Assembly: GCF_022346615.1 (NCBI RefSeq)
Contig: NZ_JAKRNS010000001.1
Location: 186,001 to 250,000 of the forward strand
DNA from: Staphylococcus sp. ACRSN
Lineage (GTDB): Bacteria > Bacillota > Bacilli > Staphylococcales > Staphylococcaceae
Direction: 5' to 3'
DNA: 64,000 bases
Shown here: piece by piece, positions 1 through 8,581 of the stretch
Layout of the letters: the number at the start of each line of letters is the position of its first letter
Position numbering within the stretch: position 1 is the stretch's first letter
Position numbers and translations under genes: made by a program
The notes under the pieces: model-generated
The model's database searches: none
What the model saw: only the letters and a program-made list of their open reading frames with translations
Told to the model about the DNA's origin: nothing

Positions 1-1
1 T

Positions 2-484
2 TATTCACCATGTGATAAAGAACGTGCTACACAGCTAATTCCAGCAGGTGAAAATTCTGTCGAAGATAGAGGTAAGTATTCTAATAAGCGACATGTGCAT
101 AATATTTTACCAGATTCCCATACTGCTAGTGAGAAGTTATTAGTCGTAGAGGTTTATACAGATCAAGGAAATTGGTCAAGTTATCCACCGCATAAGCATG
201 ATGTAGATAATCTACCACATGAGTCATTTCTTGAAGAGATCTATTACCATGAAATGGATCCACCGCAAGGTTTTGTCTTTCAACGTGTTTATACGGACGA
301 TAAATCTTTAGATGAAACGATGGCTGTCGAGCATAGTGACGTTGTTATTGTTCCGAAAGGTTATCATCCAGTTGCGGTTCCAGATGGTTATAATGGCTAT
401 TATTTGAATGTAATGGCGGGTCCTCAGAAAGTATGGAAGTTCCATAATCAAAAAGATCATGAATGGATTATAGACAGAAAGTAG
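2..484 (+). CDS. iolB: 5-deoxy-glucuronate isomerase (IolB), 5'-truncated by window edge
   Basis: The reading frame is open from the first bases of the window, so the start lies outside it; about 160 C-terminal residues are present. IolB isomerises 5-deoxy-glucuronate to 2-deoxy-5-keto-gluconate in cytosolic myo-inositol breakdown. Visible are the cupin-type segments HKHDVDNLPHES and EEIYYHEMDPPQGFVFQRVYTDD, and the C-terminal YLNVMAGP, all typical of IolB. An internal ATG at 95 is in frame, but clear IolB sequence (the YSPCDKERATQLIPAGENS region) precedes it, so it is not the start. iolC follows directly, so this is one operon. Confidence 0.93.
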   Translation, partial: YSPCDKERATQLIPAGENSVEDRGKYSNKRHVHNILPDSHTASEKLLVVEVYTDQGNWSSYPPHKHDVDNLPHESFLEEIYYHEMDPPQGFVFQRVYTDDKSLDETMAVEHSDVVIVPKGYHPVAVPDGYNGYYLNVMAGPQKVWKFHNQKDHEWIIDRK

Positions 485-492
485 GGGTAGGA

Positions 493-1464
493 ATGACAAA
501 CCAAAAAGATATCGTAGCGATTGGTAGAGCAGCAATTGATTTAAATGCAGTTGAGATAAATAGACCGATGGAAGAAACGGAAACTTTCCGCAAATATGTC
601 GGAGGATCTCCTGTGAATATTAGTATTGGAGCATCTAAATTAGGTTTAAATGTGGGGTTAATCGCCAATGTTTCAGATGATCAACATGGTCGTTATATCA
701 CAGATTATTTAAATCAATTAGGTGTGGATACATCGCAAATTCATATAGATGAAAATGGACACAAGACTGGTCTTACTTTTACAGAAATTAAAAGCCCTAC
801 GGAATCTAATATTTTGATGTATCGTGAAGAGGTAGCCGATTTATACTTAGCGCCGGAGCATGTTGACGAAAATTACATTAAAGAGAGTAAATATCTATTG
901 ATTTCTGGCACGGCATTGGCACAATCTCCATCAAGAGAAGCAGTGTTAAAAGCATTGTCGATTGCTAAAGCCAATGATGTAAAAGTTGTCTTTGAAATAG
1001 ATTATCGTCCATATACTTGGCAAAGTTTAGAAGAAACTTCTATTTACTATGAATTAGTTGCGCAACAAGCTGATATTGTCATTGGCACTAGAGATGAATA
1101 TGATATGATTCAGCGTTATGTGGAAGAAACAGACGAAGCAATTAGCCGTATTTTGTTTGGATATCAGCCCGAACTGGTCATTATCAAACACGGTGTTCAA
1201 GGTTCCAAAGCTTATACCAAATCTGGTGAATATTATGAAGGTAAGGCGTTTAAAGCCAAAGTCATCAAAACATTTGGTGCAGGCGATTCATATGCTGCAG
1301 CATTCCTATATGCATTGGTTAAGGGTAAAGCAATCGATGAAGCTTTAAAATATGGCGCTGCTTCTGCTGCTATCGTGGTGAGTAGCCATAGTTCATCAGA
1401 AGCGATGCCAACGAGTAATAAGTTAGAGACCTTTATCGAAGAACAAGAAAATCAAACAATTTAG
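493..1464 (+). CDS. iolC: 5-dehydro-2-deoxygluconokinase (IolC)
   Basis: This PfkB/ribokinase-family sugar kinase phosphorylates 2-deoxy-5-keto-gluconate. The N-terminus IVAIGRAAIDLNAVE, the GGSPVNISIG segment and the C-terminal anion-hole motif TFGAGDSYAAAFLYAL (catalytic Asp in GAGD) are all present. The frame stays open back to an ATG at 463 inside iolB, but the ATG at 493 has AGGGG five bases upstream and gives 323 residues, the usual family length, so it is preferred. It follows iolB by 8 bases and precedes iolE by 39 bases, a gap that holds a cre-like site. Confidence 0.95.
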   Translation: MTNQKDIVAIGRAAIDLNAVEINRPMEETETFRKYVGGSPVNISIGASKLGLNVGLIANVSDDQHGRYITDYLNQLGVDTSQIHIDENGHKTGLTFTEIKSPTESNILMYREEVADLYLAPEHVDENYIKESKYLLISGTALAQSPSREAVLKALSIAKANDVKVVFEIDYRPYTWQSLEETSIYYELVAQQADIVIGTRDEYDMIQRYVEETDEAISRILFGYQPELVIIKHGVQGSKAYTKSGEYYEGKAFKAKVIKTFGAGDSYAAAFLYALVKGKAIDEALKYGAASAAIVVSSHSSSEAMPTSNKLETFIEEQENQTI

Positions 1465-1470
1465 CAATTA

Positions 1471-1485
1471 ATGTAAGCGATTTCT
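1471..1485 (+). promoter_or_regulatory. cre-like site (CcpA operator) between iolC and iolE
   Basis: ATGTAAGCGATTTCT matches the low-GC Gram-positive cre consensus WTGNAANCGNWNNCW at every defined position. It lies in the 39-base gap between two iol genes, where it could act as a CcpA roadblock or control an internal promoter. Carbon catabolite repression of iol genes is established in Bacillus; action here is inferred from sequence only. Confidence 0.6.
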
Positions 1486-1503
1486 TAAAAGGCGGATGAT
1501 CTT

Positions 1504-2415
1504 ATGACTGAAAATATACGTTTTGGATGTGCACCGATTGCATGGACAAATGATGACTTACCAGAATTAGGTAAAGAGAATACTTTTGAACAATGTATTA
1601 GCGAAATGGCGTTAGCTGGATATGAAGGAACGGAAATTGGCAATAAATATCCGAAAGAGGCTTCTAAGTTACTTGAGTATTTAAAGCCGAGAAATTTGAG
1701 TGTTGCGAGTGCATGGTTGAGTTTATTTTTAACGACAGAACCATATGAAGAAACGGAAATTGCATTTATCAAACACAGAGACTTTTTATATGACTTAGGA
1801 GCAAAGGTCATCGTCGTATGTGAACAGGGCAAAAGCATTCAAAAACGAGAAGATATGTCAGTTTTCACGGAAAAACCAATCTTTACAGACGAAGAATGGT
1901 CTCTACTAATACAAGGTTTGGAAAAACTTGGCAAATTAGCACGTGAGAAAGATATGAGGATTGTCTATCACCACCATATGGGTACAGGTATTCAAACAAC
2001 CGCTGAAGTTCAACGATTAATGGACAAAACCAATCCTGATACAGTGTCATTGCTATTTGACACGGGTCATCTAGCATTATCAGGGGAAGCGCCTTTAGAC
2101 ATTTTTGAACAATATAAATCAAGAATTCATCATATTCATTTCAAGGATATTCGTCCAGATGTGCAACAAATTGCGCAGTCAAAAGATAGTAGCTTTCTTG
2201 ACAGTATTAAACAAGGCATCTTTACAGTACCAGGTGATGGTTATATCGACTTTCAACCGATACTAAAAGCAATAGAAGCTGCTAATTATAAAGGGTGGAT
2301 TGTTGTGGAGGCGGAACAGGATCCTGCTAAAGCGAACCCTTTTCTTTATGCTAAAAATGCGAAAGACTATTTGAATAAGATTCAACATAAGCAAAAAGAA
2401 AAATATATTTCGTAA
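1504..2415 (+). CDS. iolE: Inosose dehydratase (IolE)
   Basis: This xylose-isomerase-like TIM-barrel enzyme dehydrates 2-keto-myo-inositol to 3D-(3,5/4)-trihydroxycyclohexane-1,2-dione. The N-terminus RFGCAPIAWTNDDLPELG, the YHHHMGTG segment, LLFDTGHLALSG and the metal-ligand region HHIHFKDI are typical of IolE. The protein has 303 residues, normal for the family. AGGCGGATGATCTT precedes the ATG, so a Shine-Dalgarno sequence is present. The gene sits mid-operon, 12 bases before iolJ. Confidence 0.94.
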   Translation: MTENIRFGCAPIAWTNDDLPELGKENTFEQCISEMALAGYEGTEIGNKYPKEASKLLEYLKPRNLSVASAWLSLFLTTEPYEETEIAFIKHRDFLYDLGAKVIVVCEQGKSIQKREDMSVFTEKPIFTDEEWSLLIQGLEKLGKLAREKDMRIVYHHHMGTGIQTTAEVQRLMDKTNPDTVSLLFDTGHLALSGEAPLDIFEQYKSRIHHIHFKDIRPDVQQIAQSKDSSFLDSIKQGIFTVPGDGYIDFQPILKAIEAANYKGWIVVEAEQDPAKANPFLYAKNAKDYLNKIQHKQKEKYIS

Positions 2416-2427
2416 AGGGGGAATTCT

Positions 2428-3291
2428 TTGGAAAATCATATGATTCGTTACGCAAAATCAGAAGGATTTGCAATTCCACAGATGAATATTAATGGATTGA
2501 TTTGGATAGAAGGTGTCTTGCAAGCTGCTGAAAATATGCAATCTCCAATTATTATTGGCACGACGGATAAAAATATTGCTTATCTAGGTGGTTATGAATT
2601 CATTTTACAAACGATAAAAAACAAAATTACAGCGATGGGTATATCAGTACCTGTATCAGTGCATTTAGATCATGGTTTGACGGTAGAGGGTTGTAAACAA
2701 GCGGTTGATGCAGGATATGACTCTGTTATGTTTGATGGTTCGAAGTTAGCAATTGAAGATAATATCAAGCAAACCAAGGAAGTCGTTGAATATGCGCATG
2801 CACATGGCGTTATCGTTGAAGGTGAAGTCGGTGCTGTTGGTGGTGTCGAAGATGGCTTGGCAGGTCAAGTGAAATATGCTGATATAGATGAATGTGTGGC
2901 ATTAGTACAACAGACCAATTTAGATACATTAGCACCTGCATTGGGCTCTGTACATGGTAAGTACAAAGGTGAACCAAATTTAGGGTTTAAGGAAATGGAG
3001 GAAATTGGCTCTAAAGTGGATGTGCCACTCGTATTGCATGGAGCGTCAGGTATATCCAACCATGATTTGCAACGTGCGATTAACTTGGGACATGCCAAAA
3101 TTAATTTTAATACGGAAATTAATATTTCGTGGTCAAATCAATTAAGAAAGACACTCAATGAATCAGAGGAATTATTCAATCCACAAGAAATATTGAAACC
3201 GAGTATTCAAGCTATTATCAAAGTAGCTGAAAAAATAATTCAAACATGTGGTTCGGAAAACAAAAATAAAGCATTTATTCAAAACAGATGA
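2428..3291 (+). CDS. iolJ: Class II aldolase, 6-phospho-5-dehydro-2-deoxy-D-gluconate aldolase (IolJ)
   Basis: This fructose-bisphosphate-aldolase class II family enzyme splits the IolC product into dihydroxyacetone phosphate and malonic semialdehyde. Zinc and active-site segments are visible: VHLDHG, GEVGAVGGVEDG, ALGSVHGKYKGEPNLGF and LVLHGASGI. The start is TTG: AGGGGG ends six bases before it, whereas the next ATG (2440) is 18 bases away. The chain has 287 residues. The iol context and the IolJ-like N-terminus FAIPQMNINGL favour IolJ over glycolytic FbaA. The stop overlaps the start region of iolG. Confidence 0.9.
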   Translation: MENHMIRYAKSEGFAIPQMNINGLIWIEGVLQAAENMQSPIIIGTTDKNIAYLGGYEFILQTIKNKITAMGISVPVSVHLDHGLTVEGCKQAVDAGYDSVMFDGSKLAIEDNIKQTKEVVEYAHAHGVIVEGEVGAVGGVEDGLAGQVKYADIDECVALVQQTNLDTLAPALGSVHGKYKGEPNLGFKEMEEIGSKVDVPLVLHGASGISNHDLQRAINLGHAKINFNTEINISWSNQLRKTLNESEELFNPQEILKPSIQAIIKVAEKIIQTCGSENKNKAFIQNR

Positions 3292-3308
3292 TCGGAGATG
3301 AAGAAGAT

Positions 3309-4316
3309 ATGGAATTAAGAATTGGTGTAATCGGAATTGGTGCAATGGGTAGAGATCATGTAGATAGAATCAACAATAGAGTCAATGGTGCAAAAGTTTC
3401 AGCAATTAGTGATATTAATGTTGAAGCGGCAACTGCATATGCTAAAGAAATTGGAGCGGCATTTTACGAAGATGCTGAGGCGTTGATTGCTTCCGATGAA
3501 ATAGATGGCATTGTCGTTACATCTTGGGACCCTACCCATGAAGGTTATGTGTTAGAAGCGATTAAAAATAATAAATATGTCTTTTGTGAAAAACCTTTAG
3601 CTCTAGAATCATCTGGTTGTACTAATATTGTAAATGCAGAAACAGCGAAGAATAAACGCTTAGTACAAGTTGGTTTCATGCGCCGTTATGATAGAGGTTA
3701 CGAAGAAATGAAGCGTGAGTTGGATACTGGTGTATTGGGTGAACCATTGTTACTACACTGTACACATAGAAATGAAACGGTTGATTCCAAATACGATACA
3801 CCAATGGCTGTTGAAAATACAGCAGTACACGAAGTAGATGCTTTAAGATGGTTATTGCAAGAGGATTTTGTATCAGCACAAGTTATTTTACCTAAAAAAC
3901 AAACGCAATATACACATCCTAAGTTACATGACCCACAATTGATTTTATTACAAACAGAATCTGGTGTCTGTATTGATTTAGAAGTATTTGTAAACTGTCA
4001 GTTTGGTTATGATATTAACTGTAAGGTAGTTTGTGAAAAGGGAGAAATTGGTTTGACGAACCCGACATATTTCAATGTGAAAACAGAGCAAAAAGACTAC
4101 ACACGTGTTCCGAGTGACTGGAAAGAACGTTTTATATCGGCATATGATAAAGAATTGCAATTATGGGTAGATGGTATTAAAAACGACGAGATAACTGGCC
4201 CTTCTGCTTGGGATGGCTATATGGCATCTGTAACAACCAACGCATGTTCTGAATCAAGAGATAATGGTTATAAAGTAGATATTAAATTTGATGAGAAGCC
4301 ACGCCTATATCAATAA
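3309..4316 (+). CDS. iolG: Inositol 2-dehydrogenase (IolG), Gfo/Idh/MocA family
   Basis: This NAD-dependent enzyme oxidises myo-inositol to scyllo-inosose, the first pathway step. The Rossmann motif GVIGIGAMGRDH is at the N-terminus, followed by the family signature CEKPL and then QVGFMRRYDRGYEEM; HEVDALRWL contains the catalytic-type His. The frame extends to an ATG at 3288 that overlaps the iolJ stop. The ATG at 3309 is favoured because GGAG lies 11 bases before it and the protein then begins MELRIGVIG, as IolG proteins do; it has 335 residues. Being downstream of iolE and iolJ is an ordinary order for staphylococcal or bacillar iol operons. Confidence 0.93.
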   Translation: MELRIGVIGIGAMGRDHVDRINNRVNGAKVSAISDINVEAATAYAKEIGAAFYEDAEALIASDEIDGIVVTSWDPTHEGYVLEAIKNNKYVFCEKPLALESSGCTNIVNAETAKNKRLVQVGFMRRYDRGYEEMKRELDTGVLGEPLLLHCTHRNETVDSKYDTPMAVENTAVHEVDALRWLLQEDFVSAQVILPKKQTQYTHPKLHDPQLILLQTESGVCIDLEVFVNCQFGYDINCKVVCEKGEIGLTNPTYFNVKTEQKDYTRVPSDWKERFISAYDKELQLWVDGIKNDEITGPSAWDGYMASVTTNACSESRDNGYKVDIKFDEKPRLYQ

Positions 4317-4334
4317 GAAGCGGAGTGAGAGACA

Positions 4335-5273
4335 GTGAAGTTATCATACGTAACGGATAGTTTAGCACATTTATCATTAGAGGAAGTATTAGCCTATATA
4401 ACAAAACAAGATGTATATCATATTGAACTTGCTACAGGAGGTTGGTCCCCAGCACCACATGTTAATTTAAGTCAATTATTAAATGATACGCAAAGTTTAA
4501 TTGATTTCAAACAGTTATTGGAACGTTATCAAGTCGAGATTGTTGCATTGAATTGTTCAGGCAATCCACTTGCCCCTGGTGAACTTGGCAGGGAACATCG
4601 TAAGGTAACAATGGATACTTTCAAATTAGCTGAAAAGTTAGGTGTTAAGAAAATTGTTATGATGAGTGGATTACCTGCTGCATCACCTAAAGATACCATG
4701 CCCAATTGGATAACTACGACAGTGAGTTGGCCTCCAGAATTAAAAGATGCGCTTGCTTATCAATGGAATGATGTAGCAATTCCATATTGGAAGCAATTGG
4801 TAGAGGTAGCTAAGTCTCACGGTATTGAGAAGATTGCACTCGAAAATTTTAGTTCTCAACTTGTATATAATCCGGAAACATTATTGCAGTTGAGAAATGC
4901 AGTTGATCCAATAATTGGCATGAATTTAGATCCAAGTCATTTATTATGGATGGGTGCAGATCCTATACAGTGTGCACGTCGTTTGGAAGGTGCAATTCAT
5001 CATGTTCATGGTAAAGATGTTCGCATCGAGGATGGTATTGCTGATGTTACAACGTTGCTTGAAACAAGAGAGATAGATGATGTGAAACAGCGTGCTTGGA
5101 ACTATGTGGCTGTTGGTTATGGACAAGACTTACAATGGTGGAAGACGTTCTTTTCAGTGATACGCATGGTTGGTTACGAAGATTTTGTATCCCTTGAAAT
5201 GGAAGATTTAACCATGTCTCCTGAAGCAGGTGTGGATGCATCTATAGCGGCATTAAAACAAGTGTTAGTATAA
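4335..5273 (+). CDS. Sugar phosphate isomerase/epimerase (IolH/IolI-like TIM barrel)
   Basis: This 312-residue xylose-isomerase-like TIM-barrel protein is the last gene of the iol operon. The barrel metal-site segments are recognisable: IALENF near residue 172, GMNLDPSHLLWMGADP near 197, AIHHVHGKDV near 225 and FVSLEMED near 284. It starts at GTG with GGAG nine bases upstream; there is no good in-frame ATG. Members of this family in iol clusters are called IolH or IolI (inosose isomerase), but motif inspection cannot fix the substrate, so no symbol is given. A bidirectional terminator follows 28 bases after the stop. Confidence 0.82.
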   Translation: MKLSYVTDSLAHLSLEEVLAYITKQDVYHIELATGGWSPAPHVNLSQLLNDTQSLIDFKQLLERYQVEIVALNCSGNPLAPGELGREHRKVTMDTFKLAEKLGVKKIVMMSGLPAASPKDTMPNWITTTVSWPPELKDALAYQWNDVAIPYWKQLVEVAKSHGIEKIALENFSSQLVYNPETLLQLRNAVDPIIGMNLDPSHLLWMGADPIQCARRLEGAIHHVHGKDVRIEDGIADVTTLLETREIDDVKQRAWNYVAVGYGQDLQWWKTFFSVIRMVGYEDFVSLEMEDLTMSPEAGVDASIAALKQVLV

Positions 5274-5301
5274 GGTTTGATCATCAACAGTGATAAATTA
5301 T

Positions 5302-5342
5302 AAAAATAGGCGAAGACATATCTGATGTCTTCGCCTATTTTT
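5302..5342. terminator. Bidirectional Rho-independent terminator
   Basis: An 18-base inverted repeat (arms 5302-5319 and 5325-5342) with a 5-base loop reads AAAAATAGGCGAAGACAT and its complement. A-tract and T-tract flank the stem on both sides. It ends the iol operon on + and the convergent membrane-protein gene on -. Confidence 0.92.
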
Positions 5343-5377
5343 AATTGATGTTTCGAATATAGCAATTATCTTTTGTA

Positions 5378-5899
5378 TTACATGTGTTCATTGTTAATTT
5401 GGGCTTGCAAGGATTGAGAATTAGCTTGCGCGACATTGAGTAAATATTTGGCTTTAGATAGTGATTGCTTATACCTATAGTATGTTGCTTCTGTTTGCTT
5501 TGATAATATAAATAGAATAATTGAACCGATAACAGCTATAATTGTAATAATAATGTAGGGTGCAATCATTGCGGTAGAATCTATAAAGAAAGTGATGACT
5601 GCGATAATGATTGATATAACTGCGATAGCGATGGTAATTAATGTTGCATACATATATTGCATCGCTTGTTTTAATACTTTTTGAAATGATGCTTTTTGTT
5701 GGTCATAATACACATTGTTTTGATGTAATTTTAAATCTACATTGGCGTCTATGGCGCCGGCAAAGTGAGCAACCTCTTTACTTCTGTCTTTTTTTAATTT
5801 GTCGATAATAGGTTGATAACCATAAGTTAATGCAATCTTTTTTTCTTTAACTGTACCTCGTGCAAGTCGATTGATTTCGTCTAGTTTATTTTGGTTCAT
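5378..5899 (-). CDS. Uncharacterised two-helix membrane protein
   Basis: This 173-residue protein was not recognised. Residues 1-75 are charged and cytosol-like. Two strongly hydrophobic helices follow, roughly 83-105 (LITIAIAVISIIIAVITFFI) and 111-130 (APYIIITIIAVIGSIILFIL), then a 40-residue polar tail. GGGAGTGAGCAC precedes the ATG, a good ribosome site. It lies 113 bases downstream of the long coiled-coil gene on the same strand and the two share the interval between two terminators, so they are probably co-transcribed and may act together. No function is claimed. Confidence 0.75.
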   Translation of the reverse strand: MNQNKLDEINRLARGTVKEKKIALTYGYQPIIDKLKKDRSKEVAHFAGAIDANVDLKLHQNNVYYDQQKASFQKVLKQAMQYMYATLITIAIAVISIIIAVITFFIDSTAMIAPYIIITIIAVIGSIILFILSKQTEATYYRYKQSLSKAKYLLNVAQANSQSLQAQINNEHM

Positions 5900-6012
5900 G
5901 TGCTCACTCCCATATTGTTTGTATAAGGATAATTAGAATCAAATTAAGGTAGTTGTCTGCTATAACCTAAATAGTATTGATACCCTATAATAGGTCATTC
6001 TATGATGCATTA

Positions 6013-7914
6013 TTACTTTTTATCTGTAGCTTTTTTATGAGACTGTTCAACTTTTGGCTGTTCTTGATGAGTGCTATCTTTAGCGTTTGCTACGTGACTG
6101 CCAAAGAGTGCGCCAGTACCTAGGACGGCACATAAGAATAAACCACCTAGCCAAGTGAAAAAGGACGGTTTTTTACTGCGTTCATAACGCTTTGCTAATT
6201 CGGCGTCATCACCTAATATATGATTTAAATCACCATTCTGTGTAGAAACAACTCTGCTAAGGGTAGGTTGATTATCTTCTTGTTGAGCAAAGCTCAAGGC
6301 TTGCTGTTTGATTTCTAAGGCTTGTGCCGAGATACTCAAACTTGTTTGATTACTTTGTTCAAGTTGTTGACTTAATCTATCTAATTGCGCACGGTTATGT
6401 TTTAGTTCCATTTCTTTTGAACGAATTGCTTCGTTTTTATCTGAATTTTCGCGTTTGATCTTTTCTATTTCCACACGTAAAAAATTGATTTCATCTGTCA
6501 TTTGAGCATCTTTCAGTTCATAGTCATTCATTCTTTTCTCAACAGCAAGTTCTAGACGTTCATTAAACGTAGTTTCATTATGAATTAAATCTTGCTCTAA
6601 TTTACTGATTTCCTGACGTAAGCTATCGATATCATCACTGCGTTTTTGAATTAGACTTGCTACATCATGATCCATTAACTGTTGTAGCTCTGACTTTTTA
6701 TCATCTATTGTCTGTTGATGATTTTTTATAACGTCATCAACAATTTTAGAGATTTGTAATTCATAATTGTTTTGCACTTCGGCATGGAGTACTTTGATTT
6801 GATTATTATAAGATTGATTTGCTTTAGTTGTAAGGGTCTCTTCTAGTTCATGAATCTTATGAGTTAATATTGGTCGTTCCTCACGTTCAATCTTATCTGC
6901 CATATCTCTACGCGCTTTATCGGCACGCGTTTGTTTATCTTGTTCAAATTGCGTTTCTAACTGTTCCGAATGAGTCTTTACTTTATTTGGTATAACACTT
7001 AAAGCCTCTTCTAATTTTTGTTCAATTATTTTATAGTCGTTATGGTATGTAGAATCAGCAGACTTATAATTTTTTAGTGTGTCAGCCTCAATGTTTTTAC
7101 TCCATAAATCTGCAATCAGCTGATTATAAATACTGTTGATGATATCTTCGCGCTTTTTCTGCAAAGTATATAATTTATCATTTTTAGCTTGATAAAAGTC
7201 ATCTTCAGTTAGTTGTTCTAATTTTTGGTATGTAGGTAGAACCTTTTCATCGTAATCTTTATCTTTAATAATACTTTTAAATGTTAATTTATCATCATCC
7301 AAATAGACTTTATCTATCAATGAATCCAATGTATTGTATAAATTATTTTTCAATAATTTAATATCTGAATGTTCGACGTTATGAGTAATTGTTGTTGCTT
7401 CTACATTTTCATCGTCAACAGGTGTATCGTTGTGATTTTTCTGTTGAATTTGCTCGATGATTGCATCCTTTAAAGGAATGAGTGTATCGTAATTTAAGTC
7501 TTTACTCATGTTAGCTGTACCAAAATCAGGCATGCTTGAGGCATTTAATATATCGTTATTAATGACTTTTAACTGATATGCATTTTCTGAAGGAATATAT
7601 AGTCTTAAGCCGAAATTGCATTCATCATATTTTTGTTCTTGAATATTTTGAAGTGAAGCGAAATCGGTAACACAATATTCGTGGTCAGCAAAGATTTTAA
7701 ACGGTTCTTTATCATCTTTAGGATTAATGGTCACGTCAAATGACTGAACGAGCTTAGATGAACATAAAATTTGCTTGAAATTATCAACGGCTTCTCCTTT
7801 AGATTTTCCTAAGATTAAATTAGGTGCAACGACGGGTATAATATAAATTTTTGTGTCGCCCACTTCTGCATAATCCATTTCTAAATAGCTAATGTCTAAA
7901 ACATTGTTAGTCAT
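6013..7914 (-). CDS. Uncharacterised long coiled-coil protein with C-terminal membrane anchor
   Basis: A 633-residue product if the ATG at 7914 is used (GGAAGGA 10 bases upstream); an earlier in-frame ATG at 7956 has no ribosome site. Residues 1-170 look globular (IIPVVAPNLILGKSKGEAVDNFKQIL, then FGLRLYIPSENAYQL). From about 175 to 560 the sequence is charged, rich in E, K, Q, L and D with heptad-like spacing, that is, extended coiled coil. A single hydrophobic helix (FFTWLGGLFLCAVLGTGALFG) lies about 30 residues before the C-terminus and ends in a basic, polar tail. No nucleotide-binding motif or signal peptide is seen. It resembles a tail-anchored scaffold; the family was not recognised. 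Confidence 0.8.
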   Translation of the reverse strand: MTNNVLDISYLEMDYAEVGDTKIYIIPVVAPNLILGKSKGEAVDNFKQILCSSKLVQSFDVTINPKDDKEPFKIFADHEYCVTDFASLQNIQEQKYDECNFGLRLYIPSENAYQLKVINNDILNASSMPDFGTANMSKDLNYDTLIPLKDAIIEQIQQKNHNDTPVDDENVEATTITHNVEHSDIKLLKNNLYNTLDSLIDKVYLDDDKLTFKSIIKDKDYDEKVLPTYQKLEQLTEDDFYQAKNDKLYTLQKKREDIINSIYNQLIADLWSKNIEADTLKNYKSADSTYHNDYKIIEQKLEEALSVIPNKVKTHSEQLETQFEQDKQTRADKARRDMADKIEREERPILTHKIHELEETLTTKANQSYNNQIKVLHAEVQNNYELQISKIVDDVIKNHQQTIDDKKSELQQLMDHDVASLIQKRSDDIDSLRQEISKLEQDLIHNETTFNERLELAVEKRMNDYELKDAQMTDEINFLRVEIEKIKRENSDKNEAIRSKEMELKHNRAQLDRLSQQLEQSNQTSLSISAQALEIKQQALSFAQQEDNQPTLSRVVSTQNGDLNHILGDDAELAKRYERSKKPSFFTWLGGLFLCAVLGTGALFGSHVANAKDSTHQEQPKVEQSHKKATDKK

Positions 7915-7956
7915 GTATTGGTCATCCTTCCATTCGTTTAATGTCGAAACGATCAT

Positions 7957-8299
7957 GAATTAGTATCTGTAGTAACAGAATATGATTTAATTTGAGTGTA
8001 TATTCTAGAAGTCAATTGATAATTAGTGTATATAGTTCTGTAAAAAAATTAATTTAATAAAAATAATTAATAATTATCAGATTTTTATGATAACACATTA
8101 GTTGGTTATATAATATAAAAATTTATTTAAATTTTATATATTATTGTTTGTATTATCGGTGAGGAAAATTTAATAAGTAAAAATTATTTTAGGATATTTA
8201 GATTATAAGCAGAAGAGGATAGTAAGAAATCGCAATATATATTAGCTCAGAAGATTGTAAATGAGTTTGAGTACTATAGTAACTTATAATGTTAAAAAT
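7957..8299. other. AT-rich intergenic region, no gene seen
   Basis: This stretch separates the coiled-coil gene from the feo terminator. It is extremely AT-rich (8040-8160 especially) with stops in all frames. On the minus strand a TTGACT hexamer (plus positions 8010-8015) with AATTAA 17 bases downstream is a possible promoter for the coiled-coil gene; the -10 is weak. Confidence 0.4.
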
Positions 8300-8351
8300 A
8301 AATACATCCTTCAAAGTGACACGATTTGTCGATATTTTGAAGGATGTATTT
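8300..8351. terminator. Bidirectional terminator downstream of the feo operon
   Basis: Sixteen-base arms, AAATACATCCTTCAAA and its near-perfect complement ending at 8351, close a loop that contains a small inner GACA/TGTC pairing. A- and T-runs flank both sides. It would end the minus-strand feo transcript. Confidence 0.85.
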
Positions 8352-8386
8352 ACATGATTTAGCTTTAATTTTAAAATAGCTGTACT

Positions 8387-8569
8387 TTAATTGGAATGTT
8401 GGTCATTTGATGTAAAAATATGACTTTTTTGAATAGGTGTACTGCATTTTTGGTTAGAACCGCAAGATGAACACTTGCCTACTTTAGATTTTTTAATAAA
8501 CTTTATTAATGTATATGTGGCGTATCCAAATATCGCTAAAAACAATACTAAATTAATAACAATTGTCAT
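8387..8569 (-). CDS. FeoB-associated Cys-rich membrane peptide
   Basis: This 60-residue peptide has an N-terminal transmembrane helix (IVINLVLFLAIFGYATYTLI), then a basic stretch and the cysteine cluster KCSSCGSNQKC. This is the layout of FeoB-associated Cys-rich membrane proteins found beside feoB in Firmicutes, thought to play a part in FeoB iron transport comparable to that of FeoC. GGGAG lies just before the ATG. It starts 12 bases after the feoB stop and is the last gene of the operon. Confidence 0.85.
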   Translation of the reverse strand: MTIVINLVLFLAIFGYATYTLIKFIKKSKVGKCSSCGSNQKCSTPIQKSHIFTSNDQHSN

Positions 8570-8581
8570 AATTTTACTCCC

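Noticed and set aside
463..492. Upstream ATG extending iolC by ten residues
   Set aside because: It lies within iolB and lacks a ribosome site; the ATG at 493 has a good one and matches the family start.
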